This document shows positions 1 through 7,473 of a stretch of 64,000 bases of DNA, in pieces. This DNA comes from Streptomyces sp. PTY087I2 (GTDB lineage Bacteria > Actinomycetota > Actinomycetes > Streptomycetales > Streptomycetaceae), in contig NZ_LZRD01000019.1 of the NCBI RefSeq assembly GCF_001687325.1, forward strand, positions 261,314 through 325,313. The letters run 5' to 3'. Numbering within the stretch: position 1 is the stretch's first letter; every line of letters starts with the position of its first letter. The notes under the pieces were generated by a model. The model ran no database searches. It was not told the DNA's origin and was given only the letters and a program-made list of their open reading frames with translations. The position numbers were made by a program, and so were the translations under genes.

Positions 1-1
1 C

Positions 2-547
2 GAGGCCCCCGAGGGCGCCACCGCCACCGCGATGGAGGGCGACGCCCTCAACCTGCCCTTCCCCGACGACTCCTTCGACGTCGTGATCATCTCCGAGGTC
101 ATGGAGCACATCCCGGACGACAAGGGCGTCCTCGCCGAGATGGTCCGGGTCCTCAAGCCGGGCGGCCGGATAGCCATCACCGTTCCGCGTTACGGCCCCG
201 AGAAGATCTGCTGGACGCTCTCCGACGCGTACCACGAGGTCGAGGGCGGCCACATCCGCATCTACAAGGCCGACCAGCTCCTCGCCCGGATCCGTGAGGC
301 CGGACTCAAGCCGTACGGCACCCACCACGCGCACGCCCTGCACTCGCCCTACTGGTGGCTCAAGTGCGCCTTCGGCGTCGACAACGACAAGGCCCTGCCG
401 GTGCGGGCGTACCACAAGCTGCTGGTCTGGGACATCATGAAGAAGCCGCTCGCGACCCGGGTCGCCGAGCAGCTCCTCAACCCGGTCGTCGGCAAGAGCT
501 TCGTCGCGTACGCCACCAAGCCGCACCTTCCGAAGGCCGAGGCGTGA
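2..547 (+). CDS. Class I SAM-dependent methyltransferase (5' end missing)
   Basis: The reading frame is open from base 2, so the gene begins before the window and only about 181 C-terminal residues are visible. The visible part starts inside the Rossmann fold: an acidic GDALNLPFPDDSFD segment (motif II of Methyltransf_11-type enzymes), then VVIISEVMEHIPD and the LKPGGRIAITVP strand typical of class I methyltransferases. The SAM-binding GxGxG loop would lie upstream and cannot be seen. The stop codon overlaps the GTG start of the next gene (GTGA), so the two are translationally coupled. The substrate is unknown. A prenyltransferase-fold partner suggests a lipid or isoprenoid acceptor, but that is inference. 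Confidence 0.85.
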   Translation, partial: EAPEGATATAMEGDALNLPFPDDSFDVVIISEVMEHIPDDKGVLAEMVRVLKPGGRIAITVPRYGPEKICWTLSDAYHEVEGGHIRIYKADQLLARIREAGLKPYGTHHAHALHSPYWWLKCAFGVDNDKALPVRAYHKLLVWDIMKKPLATRVAEQLLNPVVGKSFVAYATKPHLPKAEA

Positions 548-1617
548 GCACCCCCGAACAGACCGAACACCTCGTTCTGCCGGGTGTCCTGACGGCATCC
601 CAGGCCGCCGAGACGGTCGCCGCGATCGCCGCCGTACAGCGGGAGGACGGGGCGCTGCCCTGGTTCCGGGGGCATCACCTCGACCCGTGGGACCACACCG
701 AGGCCGCGATGGCCCTGGACGCGGCCGGCGAGCACGAGGCGGCCGCACGTGCCTATGCGTGGCTCGCCCGCAACCAGAACGGCGACGGCTCCTGGTACGC
801 CGCCTACCACGACGGCGATCCGCTCCGGCCGACGGACCGCAGCCTGGAGAGCAACTTCGTCGCGTACGTCGCCGTCGGCGTCTGGCACCACTACCTCGCC
901 ACCGGCGACGACGCGTTCGTCGACCGGATGTGGCCCACGGTCTACGCGGCGGTCGAGTTCGTGCTCCGGCTCCAGCAGCCCGGCGGCCAGATCGGCTGGA
1001 AGCGGGAGTCCGACGGCACCCCGGTGAACGACGCGCTGCTGACCGGCTCCTCCTCGATCCACCAGGCGCTGCGCTGTGCGCTGGCCATCGCCGAGCGCCG
1101 CGAGGAGCCGCAGCCCGACTGGGAGCTGGCGACCGGGGCGCTGGCGCACGCGATCCGCAGTCACCCCGAACGTTTCCTCGACAAGAACCGCTACTCGATG
1201 GACTGGTACTACCCGGTCCTCGGCGGCGCGGTCACCGGGGCCGAGGCCGCCGCCCGCATCCAGGAGGGCTGGGACCGGTTCGTCGTCCCCGGCCTCGGGG
1301 TGCGCTGCGTGCTGCCCAACCCCTGGGTGACCGGCGGCGAGAGCTGTGAACTCGCCCTGGCCCTCTGGGCGACGGGCGAGTCGGACCGGGCCCTGGAGAT
1401 CCTCCAGTCGATCCAGCATCTGCGCGCCGAGGGCGGCATGTACTGGACGGGGTACGTCTTCGAGGGCAACAAGGCCGTCTGGCCCGAGGAGTTGACCACC
1501 TGGACGGCGGGCTCCCTGCTCCTCGCGGTGGCCGCCCTCGGAGGGGACGAGGCGACCACCGCGGTCTTCGGGGGCGAGCGGCTGCCGGTCGGCCTGGAGC
1601 CGGACTGCTGCCGCTGA
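544..1617 (+). CDS. Prenyltransferase/squalene-cyclase-fold (alpha/alpha toroid) protein
   Basis: A 357-residue protein. I place the start at the GTG that overlaps the upstream stop (GTGA), because the frame further upstream runs into the methyltransferase. The protein shows QW-like repeats such as ARNQNGDGSWYAA and several alpha-helical blocks with conserved W/Y, which fits an alpha/alpha-barrel of the prenyltransferase/terpenoid-cyclase or glycosidase type. Annotated relatives in actinomycetes are usually called 'prenyltransferase'. No DxDD cyclase motif is visible, so catalysis is unproven. A six-hairpin glycosidase is an alternative. No signal peptide. It most likely acts with the upstream methyltransferase. 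Confidence 0.72.
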   Translation: MSTPEQTEHLVLPGVLTASQAAETVAAIAAVQREDGALPWFRGHHLDPWDHTEAAMALDAAGEHEAAARAYAWLARNQNGDGSWYAAYHDGDPLRPTDRSLESNFVAYVAVGVWHHYLATGDDAFVDRMWPTVYAAVEFVLRLQQPGGQIGWKRESDGTPVNDALLTGSSSIHQALRCALAIAERREEPQPDWELATGALAHAIRSHPERFLDKNRYSMDWYYPVLGGAVTGAEAAARIQEGWDRFVVPGLGVRCVLPNPWVTGGESCELALALWATGESDRALEILQSIQHLRAEGGMYWTGYVFEGNKAVWPEELTTWTAGSLLLAVAALGGDEATTAVFGGERLPVGLEPDCCR

Positions 1618-1650
1618 ACACCGCCGGACACGCCCTGGGGCGGGCCCGGT

Positions 1651-1941
1651 TCAGCGACGGACCCGGCCCGCCACGGCGTGCCCGATGAAGAGGTAGACGG
1701 CCGCCGCGAGACCGTAACCGGCGACGACGTTCGCCCACGCCCGGTCGAACGTGAACAGGTCGTACGACCAGCCGGCCAGCCAGCGGGCCGCGTCGTGCAC
1801 CCACTGCACGAAGTCGTTGCCGCGGTTGGCGTCCAGCAGGTACATCAGGATCCAGAGGATGATGACGAAGGCCAAGATGTCGGCCACGACGGCGATGACG
1901 CGTGCCGCTGAGCTGCTTCCTGAACGGGTTCTGGGAGACAT
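1651..1941 (-). CDS. Small membrane protein, two to three helices
   Basis: A 96-residue protein with a hydrophobic segment at about residues 14-35 (VIAVVADILAFVIILWILMY) and another near the C-terminus (VVAGYGLAAAVYLFIGHAV). A tryptophan-rich stretch (VQWVHDAARWLAGWSYDLF) lies between them, and the protein ends in basic RRVR-type residues. The ATG start has no strong ribosome-binding site. It converges on the upstream gene with a 33-base gap. I do not recognise a named family; it resembles conserved Streptomyces integral membrane proteins of unknown function. Confidence 0.65.
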   Translation of the reverse strand: MSPRTRSGSSSAARVIAVVADILAFVIILWILMYLLDANRGNDFVQWVHDAARWLAGWSYDLFTFDRAWANVVAGYGLAAAVYLFIGHAVAGRVRR

Positions 1942-2069
1942 GGAACTCTGGTTGCCGCTTTACGCAGGGTGAAACCCGGACGGCCCGCACCGAGTGGCGG
2001 CCGCCGGGGGAGCAGGTGAGTCTGGGCGGGAGTGCCGAGGTCCGTCACTCTCGGTCAGGAGGCCCCGCC

Positions 2070-2645
2070 GTGCCCCGTTCCGTACCGCTCCGCCGCACCC
2101 TGGCCGCGCTGCTGCTGTCCTGCGCCCTGGTGGCGGGCGCCACCGCGTGCGGCGGCTCCGACGACACCTCGGGCGGCACCGCCGCGAGCGCCTCGGCTGC
2201 GGCTGATCCGTCCGTCTCCGTCTCCGCCTCGGCCGAGAAGCAGCGGCTCGCCAAGACCCGGTTCGTCGCCAACGCGGGGCTCGCGGCGGGGGCGACGTAC
2301 CAGTGGATCGTGAAGCCGTACCGCGCCGGTACCTTCAAGAAGGGCGCGGAGGGGCGGCGGCTCGCGCTCGTCAAGGCGGGCCTGGCGGGCGGCTTCGCCT
2401 ACAACCGGCTCAAGGCCGCGGCGGAGAACGCCAAGGGCGACCCGCTGCTGTCGAAGGCCGTCGCTCCGCTCACCGCCGGGATCGAATCCCTCAAGGGGCT
2501 GGGGACGAAGCTCCGCAAGGGCGAGGCGGGGGAGGGTGACGTGGGCGCGTTCGAGAGCGTCATCGAGAGCATCAAGAACGCGGGCAAGGACGCGGGCGCC
2601 GAGGTGAAGGACAAGGTTCCCTCCACCTCCCAGCTGACCGGGTAG
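2070..2645 (+). CDS. Putative lipoprotein, unknown function
   Basis: A 191-residue protein starting at GTG 2070 behind a GGAGG-like site (about 2056-2062). The N-terminus is a typical lipoprotein signal: basic residues, a leucine-rich core, then a lipobox ending ATAC with a following GGS linker. A Ser/Ala-rich spacer precedes a mature domain rich in Lys, Ala and Gly (residues about 60-190) with predicted helices. No family recognised. It ends at a strong hairpin terminator, so it is probably monocistronic. Location: outer face of the membrane. Confidence 0.75.
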   Translation: MPRSVPLRRTLAALLLSCALVAGATACGGSDDTSGGTAASASAAADPSVSVSASAEKQRLAKTRFVANAGLAAGATYQWIVKPYRAGTFKKGAEGRRLALVKAGLAGGFAYNRLKAAAENAKGDPLLSKAVAPLTAGIESLKGLGTKLRKGEAGEGDVGAFESVIESIKNAGKDAGAEVKDKVPSTSQLTG

Positions 2646-2654
2646 CGCCTGTGG

Positions 2655-2685
2655 CCGGTGTTGTCCGGTCGGCGGACAACACCGG
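2655..2685 (+). terminator. Rho-independent-type hairpin after the lipoprotein gene
   Basis: Perfect 13-base inverted arms (CCGGTGTTGTCCG / CGGACAACACCGG) around a 5-base loop, 10 bases past the lipoprotein stop codon. No U tract follows, as is common in Streptomyces. Confidence 0.8.
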
Positions 2686-2693
2686 TCGGATAT

Positions 2694-2709
2694 CGGGATG
2701 ATCATCCCG
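2694..2709. promoter_or_regulatory. 16-base perfect palindrome (candidate operator)
   Basis: CGGGATGATCATCCCG is a perfect palindrome 23 bases upstream of the next start codon. A possible -10 element (TAAGGT, 2722-2727) lies 5 bases before that ATG, which would make the transcript nearly leaderless and put the palindrome over the -35 region. That is a typical position for a repressor site. The cognate regulator is not evident. Confidence 0.5.
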
Positions 2710-2732
2710 GGTTCCGCTGGTTAAGGTGCCGC

Positions 2733-3512
2733 ATGATGTCTCTCTCCCACGACCGCTACTGCGACGAGATCCTGGCGCAGACCGACGCCCTGCGCGCGGT
2801 GCTGACCGGTGCCGATCTCACCGCGACCGTCCCCAGCTGCCCCGACTGGACCCTCCGCGAGCTCGCGGTGCACGTCGGCGGCGCGCACCGCTGGGTCGGC
2901 GAGATGGTCCGTACCCGGGCCACCGAGGAGTTCCCGGAGGACAAGGTGCCCGGCTTCGGGGGTCCGGACGACGAGGACCCGGCCGCGCTGGACGCCTGGC
3001 TCGCCGAGGGCGCGGCCGCCACCGTCGCCGCGCTGCGGGAGGCCGGGCCGGACGCCGAGGTGTGGACCTGGGTGACGGAGCAGCGTACGGGCTTCTGGGC
3101 GCGCCGCATGACGCATGAGACGGCCGTGCACCGGGCGGACGCGGCGCTCGCCGCCCGCGCCCCGTACGAGGTCGACGCCGAGGTGGCCGCCGACACCATC
3201 GAGGAGTGGCTGGGCATCGTTGCCCTGGCCCAGGAGGAAGGCGACCCGGAGGCGGCCGAACTGCGGGGCGGCGGGCGCTTGTTGCATCTGCACGCCACCG
3301 ATGTGCCCGGCGCGGAGTGGCTGATCGAGTTCGGCGACGACCGCTTCACCTGGCGGCACGCGCACGAGAAGGCCACGGTCGCGCTGCGCGGCCCGCTCAC
3401 CGATCTGATGCTCGTCTTCAACCGCCGCCTGGAGCCGACCAGTTCACGGGTCGAGGTGCTGGGCGACGCGGCCCTGCTGGACTTCTGGCTGGACCGCTCG
3501 TCGTTCGGCTGA
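2733..3512 (+). CDS. Maleylpyruvate isomerase-family (mycothiol-dependent/DinB-like) protein
   Basis: A 259-residue protein. The N-terminal half is a DinB/MDMPI four-helix bundle (residues about 10-150). The metal-binding pattern of the family is present: a His in LAVHVGGAHRW and a Glu/His pair in THETAVHRADA. The C-terminal part (about 165-255) matches the MDMPI C-terminal alpha/beta domain. Family members use mycothiol or act as thiol-transfer enzymes; most Streptomyces paralogues have no assigned substrate. ATG 2733 is chosen over ATG 2736 only by position. Transcription looks leaderless. Confidence 0.83.
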   Translation: MMSLSHDRYCDEILAQTDALRAVLTGADLTATVPSCPDWTLRELAVHVGGAHRWVGEMVRTRATEEFPEDKVPGFGGPDDEDPAALDAWLAEGAAATVAALREAGPDAEVWTWVTEQRTGFWARRMTHETAVHRADAALAARAPYEVDAEVAADTIEEWLGIVALAQEEGDPEAAELRGGGRLLHLHATDVPGAEWLIEFGDDRFTWRHAHEKATVALRGPLTDLMLVFNRRLEPTSSRVEVLGDAALLDFWLDRSSFG

Positions 3513-3522
3513 CCGGCCTCGC

Positions 3523-4533
3523 CTAGGAGTTGAGCTCCGCCAGGACCCGCAGTGTGTGCGGGTCCGGGGCGGTGACGAGCAGATCCGTCACCGGGCCCTT
3601 GCGCCACAGCTCCAGCCGCTCCGCGATCCGGGCGCGCGGCCCGATCAGCGAGATCTCGTCGGCGAACGCGTCCGGCACCGCCCGCACCGCCTCCTCCTTG
3701 CGGCCCCGGAGGAACAGCTCCTGGATCCGCCGGGCCTCCTCCTCGAACCCCATGCGGGCCATCAGATCGGCGTGGAAGTTACGGGCCGCGTGCCCCATCC
3801 CGCCGATGTAGAAGCCGAGCATCGCCTTCACCGGCCACAGCCCCTCGGCCACGTCGTCGCAGACGTGCGCGCGGGCCATCGGCGCGACCATGAAACCCTC
3901 CCGCAGTCCGGCCAGCGAGGCGCCGTAGACGTCGGTGCGCAGCGGCGACCAGTACAGCGGCAGCCAGCCGTCCGCGATCTCCACCGTCTGCGCGATGTTC
4001 TTCGGACCCTCCGCCCCCAGCAGGACCGGAAGCGACGCCCGCAGCGGATGCGTGATCGGCTTCAGCGGCTTGCCGAGGCCGGTGGCGTCCGGACCGTCGT
4101 ACGGGTGGGAGTGGAAGCGGCCCGCCAGCTCGACCGGCCCCTGCCGCGCCAGCACCTGCCGGATCACCTCCACGTACTCCCGGGTCGCGGTCAGCGGGCT
4201 CTTCGGGAACGGCCGCCCGTACCACCCCTCCACCACCTGCGGCCCCGACAGACCGAGGCCCAGCAGCATCCGGCCGCCGGAGAGATGGTCCAGGGTCAGC
4301 GCGTGCATGGCCGTCGCGGTGGGGGTGCGGGCCGCCATCTGGACGATGCCGGTCCCCAGCCGGATCCGCGAGGTGTGGGCGGCGATCCAGGTCAGCGGAG
4401 TGAAGGCGTCCGAGCCCCAGGCCTCCGCCGTCCACACCGAGTCGTAGCCGATCCGCTCGGCCTCCTGGACCAGGGCGAGCTGGCCGGGGTCCGGGCCGCG
4501 GCCCCAGTACCCGAGCGCGAGTCCGAGCCGCAT
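3523..4533 (-). CDS. LLM-class F420-dependent oxidoreductase
   Basis: A 336-residue luciferase-like TIM-barrel protein. The start is ATG 4533, behind GGAGGG with six-base spacing; an upstream in-frame ATG would add a non-conserved tail. N-terminal MRLGLALGYWGRG and GYDSVWTAEAWGSDAF are typical of the F420-dependent LLM family, as are GTGIVQMAARTP and the TLDHLSGGRMLLGLGLSGPQ segment. Cofactor F420 (rather than FMN) is inferred from family membership. The substrate is unknown; relatives are found in lipid and xenobiotic metabolism. A 15-base palindrome at its promoter is shared with the MaoC operon at 14.4 kb. Confidence 0.85.
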   Translation of the reverse strand: MRLGLALGYWGRGPDPGQLALVQEAERIGYDSVWTAEAWGSDAFTPLTWIAAHTSRIRLGTGIVQMAARTPTATAMHALTLDHLSGGRMLLGLGLSGPQVVEGWYGRPFPKSPLTATREYVEVIRQVLARQGPVELAGRFHSHPYDGPDATGLGKPLKPITHPLRASLPVLLGAEGPKNIAQTVEIADGWLPLYWSPLRTDVYGASLAGLREGFMVAPMARAHVCDDVAEGLWPVKAMLGFYIGGMGHAARNFHADLMARMGFEEEARRIQELFLRGRKEEAVRAVPDAFADEISLIGPRARIAERLELWRKGPVTDLLVTAPDPHTLRVLAELNS

Positions 4534-4553
4534 ACCGTTCCCTCCAGCCATGA

Positions 4554-4568
4554 CTGACGGTACGTCAG
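4554..4568. promoter_or_regulatory. Palindrome CTGACG-N3-CGTCAG, candidate operator
   Basis: Six-base perfect arms separated by three bases (GTA), 21 bases upstream of the LLM oxidoreductase start. The same arms and spacing recur at 14426-14440 upstream of the MaoC-alcohol dehydrogenase-SDR operon, suggesting one dimeric (TetR-like) regulator for both. Confidence 0.55.
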
Positions 4569-4646
4569 ATGTATGGGTGCGGAGTGGACTGTACGACAAC
4601 GGCCCCCCGCCCGGAAGGGCGAGGGGCCGCGCTGTACGCGTCGGGA

Positions 4647-5495
4647 TCAGCCGCGCTGGATGCCCGTCGTGTCCTGGAGGACGCCACGACGGCCGTCCTG
4701 CGTCTGGGCGATCAGGCTCTGGCCGCGCTGCTCCACCGCGAGATACCAGGTGCCCGGCGCCAGTTCGGCGATCGGGTTCGGCGAACCGTCCTCGCCGTAC
4801 AGCGGGCGCGCCACCGGAACGGCGAACCAGAACGGGGTGAAGTCACCCGCCGGGGCCGCGCCGCCCTGCGCGGGCTGCGGGGCCTGGGCCTGCTGCGCCT
4901 GCGCCTGGTCGGCCGGGGCGGGCTGGCCCTGCTGGGGCGCGCCCGGGTAGCCGTAACCCTGGCTCGGCTGCGCGCCGTACGGCGCCTGCTGCTGGCCGCC
5001 CGGGAAGCCGTAGCCCTGGCCGGGCTGTGCACCGTACGGCGGCTGGCCGCCCTGCCCCGGACCGGCCGGGCTGAGCAGCGGGGCCTTGAGGAAGGGCACC
5101 AGCGGACCGGCGATCGCGCCACCGGCGAGCACGATGGTGGCGAGCAGGCCGAGGATCAGGCCGGCTCCGGCGTTGTTGATGTCGATGATCGTCCAGAAGG
5201 CGGTCCACAGCGCGAAGACGCTGAGCGCCGCGCCGAACTGGCCGAGATCCAGCCCGGCGACCTTGCGGCCCGGCATCGCACGGCTCACGATCAGCAGCGC
5301 CGCCGCGATGACGCCGGCGAGGTAGACGCTCATCAGGATGCCGAGAGCGTCCCAGGCGTTCGGGCTGTCGAACCGGGAGCAGTCGATGCCCTGCGGGCAG
5401 TCGTAGCTGGAGAAGTCGAGGAAAGAGGCGATGAACAGCACGACCGCTGCTCCGATCACCACGCCGTCGCCTCGTGTGAGGGATCGGATATTCAC
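4647..5495 (-). CDS. DUF5336-like membrane protein with Gly/Pro/Gln-rich tail
   Basis: A 282-residue protein starting at GTG 5495 behind AAGGA. Four hydrophobic segments (about residues 12-30, 49-71, 85-105, 112-134) form a compact membrane domain; a CPQGIDC extracytoplasmic loop holds two cysteines. Residues about 145-205 are low-complexity, built from repeated PYGAQP-QGYG-PG units, followed by a polar, beta-rich C-terminal domain of about 75 residues (FWFAVPVARPLYGEDGSPNP onward). The architecture resembles actinobacterial DUF5336 proteins. Function unknown; a cell-envelope role is plausible. Confidence 0.72.
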   Translation of the reverse strand: MNIRSLTRGDGVVIGAAVVLFIASFLDFSSYDCPQGIDCSRFDSPNAWDALGILMSVYLAGVIAAALLIVSRAMPGRKVAGLDLGQFGAALSVFALWTAFWTIIDINNAGAGLILGLLATIVLAGGAIAGPLVPFLKAPLLSPAGPGQGGQPPYGAQPGQGYGFPGGQQQAPYGAQPSQGYGYPGAPQQGQPAPADQAQAQQAQAPQPAQGGAAPAGDFTPFWFAVPVARPLYGEDGSPNPIAELAPGTWYLAVEQRGQSLIAQTQDGRRGVLQDTTGIQRG

Positions 5496-5507
5496 GTGAA
5501 GGTCCTT

Positions 5508-5563
5508 AGTCGGTCGTCTCGTCGGGGCGGTCGTCAGTCGGTCGTCTCGTCGGGGCGGTCGTC
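5508..5563. repeat. Perfect 28-base tandem duplication upstream of the DUF5336-like gene
   Basis: Bases 5508-5535 and 5536-5563 are identical (AGTCGGTCGTCTCGTCGGGG followed by CGGTCGTC). They lie 13-68 bases upstream of the start codon at 5495, within the probable leader or promoter. Confidence 0.85.
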
Positions 5564-5690
5564 GCTGCCGCCGGTGCGGCTCGAAGCTCGGGATCGGCTC
5601 CCCATCGTACGGATGAATCTATCGTCTGCCCGGGCGGGTTGCCCCCGAGCCCGGATGATGAGCGGGTATCCCCCCAATATCACCGCAGAA

Positions 5691-6635
5691 CTACCCCTTC
5701 AGGTAGCTGGTAATGCCGTCGGCCAGTCCCTGGGCCGCCTTCTGCCGCCAACGCGCGCTGGTGAGCAGTGCGGCGTCCTTCGGATCACGCATATTGCCGC
5801 ATTCGACGAACACTTTGGGCACGGTCGACAGATTCAGTCCACCGAGATCATCGCGGGTGTCCAGACCGGTATTTCCCCCGAGGTAATTGGAAGGTGCGCT
5901 TCCGGTCGTGCGCGCGAAGTGTCCCGCGATCCTCGCGCCGAGATCGGCGGAACTCTTCACGATCTTCGAGGTGTCGGCGCCGCCGCCCTTGACCCCGGCG
6001 GGCAGGATCACATGGAAACCCCGGTTGCCCACCGCGGATCCGTCGGCGTGCACCGAGACCACCGCGTCGGCCTTCGCCTCGTTCCCGATCCGGGCCCGCT
6101 CGTCGATGCACGGCCCGAACGGCCGGTCCGCGTCGTGCGTCAGCCGGACCCGGGCGCCCTCGGCCTCCAGCAGCGCGCGCAGCCGGTGGGAGACGTCGAG
6201 GGTGAACCGGGCCTCCGCGTAACCGTCGTTGGTGGCCGTCCCGGTCGTGTCGCACTCCTTGCGGCCGGTGCCGATGTCGACCTGCTCGTTGATCTCCCGG
6301 GTGTGATCCCGGTTACCCGGGTTGTGGCCGGGGTCGATCACCACGGTCCGGCCGGTCAGCGGGCCCTTCGGCAGCGGCTTCGCGGAAGCGGAAGCGGAGC
6401 CGGAAACGGAAGGGGAAGCGGAGCCGGAGACGGTCGGCTCCGGCTGCTTCCCGGTCGGCGTCGGGGCCGCCGATGTCGCGGCCTCCCCGCCGGGCCGGGG
6501 CGAGGCCGCACCGTCCTCGCCGGTTTCCTGGCCGCCGCCGCATCCGGCTGCGGTCAGGCATACGGCGGCCAGTGCGGCGGCCACGGACAGGGGCCGGGCG
6601 CGGCGGGTGGAGGGAGGGCTGTCGTCGTACGGCAC
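5691..6635 (-). CDS. N-acetylmuramoyl-L-alanine amidase (Amidase_3), lipoprotein
   Basis: A 314-residue cell-wall hydrolase. The N-terminus carries a lipoprotein signal ending LTAAGC, then a Ser/Pro/Glu-rich linker (residues about 35-90). The catalytic domain follows: VVIDPGHNPG (first Zn His), AEARFTLDV (Zn Glu), VSVHADGS (second Zn His) and VFVECGNMRD (catalytic Glu). The whole Amidase_3 set is therefore present. It should cleave the bond between N-acetylmuramic acid and the stem peptide outside the membrane. Start GTG 6635. Confidence 0.92.
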   Translation of the reverse strand: MPYDDSPPSTRRARPLSVAAALAAVCLTAAGCGGGQETGEDGAASPRPGGEAATSAAPTPTGKQPEPTVSGSASPSVSGSASASAKPLPKGPLTGRTVVIDPGHNPGNRDHTREINEQVDIGTGRKECDTTGTATNDGYAEARFTLDVSHRLRALLEAEGARVRLTHDADRPFGPCIDERARIGNEAKADAVVSVHADGSAVGNRGFHVILPAGVKGGGADTSKIVKSSADLGARIAGHFARTTGSAPSNYLGGNTGLDTRDDLGGLNLSTVPKVFVECGNMRDPKDAALLTSARWRQKAAQGLADGITSYLKG

Positions 6636-6727
6636 GCGGCGATGCTACCCACCCGGCCGTCGGGGCGGCCCGCTGCAAGGGCCCGGGCCCCGGTGCCGTA
6701 CCGCTCGGATGCCCGGTCTCGTACGGC

Positions 6728-7435
6728 TCAGATCCCGGCGCCCGTGCGGCGCAGCACGCGCAGCGAGTCCGTCACCGACACCTCCGTGAACGCCCCGGAG
6801 GCCAGCGCCCGCCGGTAGATCCGGTACGGGGCCTGCCCGCCGTCGGCCGGGTCGGGGAACACGTCGTGGATCACCAGCAGCCCGCCCTCGACGACATGCG
6901 GGGCCCAGCCCTCGTAGTCGGCGTTCGCGTGCTCGTCGGTGTGCCCGCCGTCGACGAAGACAAGCCCGAGCGGCCCGCTCCACACGGCGGCGACCTGCGG
7001 GGAGCGCCCGACGAGCGCCACCACGTGGTCCTCCAGGCCGGCCCGGCGCAGGGTGCGGCGGAAGGTCGGGAGCGTGTCCATCAGCCCGACCTCCGGATCC
7101 ACCACGCTCGGGTCGTGGTACTCCCAGCCCGGCTGCTGCTCCTCGCTGCCCCGGTGGTGGTCCACGGTGAGCGCGGTCACCCCGGCCGCCCGCGCCGCGT
7201 CCGCCAGCAGGATCGCGGAGCGCCCGCAGTACGTGCCCACCTCCAGCAGCGGCAGCCCGAGCGCACCGGCCTCGGTGGCGGCCGCGTACAGGGCGAGGCC
7301 CTCGTGGACCGGCATGAACCCCTTGGCGGCCTCGAACGCGGCGAGGATCTCCGGCCCGGGTCCGGCGGGTCCCGTGGGCGCGGCGGTTCCGGCGGCGGAC
7401 GCGGAAGCGGAAGCGGCGGCGGACTCGGCGGTCAC
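6728..7435 (-). CDS. Class I SAM methyltransferase (Methyltransf_24 type)
   Basis: A 235-residue protein starting at GTG 7435 behind GGAGG. The first 25 residues are a low-complexity Ala/Ser/Pro tail. The SAM loop is LLEVGTYCGRSAILLADAA, followed by the acidic strand-2 end TVDHHRGSEEQ, then GLVFVDGGHTDEHANADYEGW and a strand VVEGGLLVIHDVF. These are the marks of the Methyltransf_24/O-methyltransferase-like group. A divalent-metal pattern (VDGGH...D) is present. Substrate unknown. Confidence 0.82.
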   Translation of the reverse strand: MTAESAAASASASAAGTAAPTGPAGPGPEILAAFEAAKGFMPVHEGLALYAAATEAGALGLPLLEVGTYCGRSAILLADAARAAGVTALTVDHHRGSEEQQPGWEYHDPSVVDPEVGLMDTLPTFRRTLRRAGLEDHVVALVGRSPQVAAVWSGPLGLVFVDGGHTDEHANADYEGWAPHVVEGGLLVIHDVFPDPADGGQAPYRIYRRALASGAFTEVSVTDSLRVLRRTGAGI

Positions 7436-7473
7436 GGGGTTCCTCCAGTTTGGTACAGGTGGGGCGGGGCGGC

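Noticed and set aside
349..1419. Long antisense open frame over the prenyltransferase-like gene
   Set aside because: Typical GC-rich shadow frame: Arg/Gly/Pro/Val-rich, no conserved motif, and the opposite strand has a clear coupled gene pair. The same reasoning excludes many other long antisense frames in the window.
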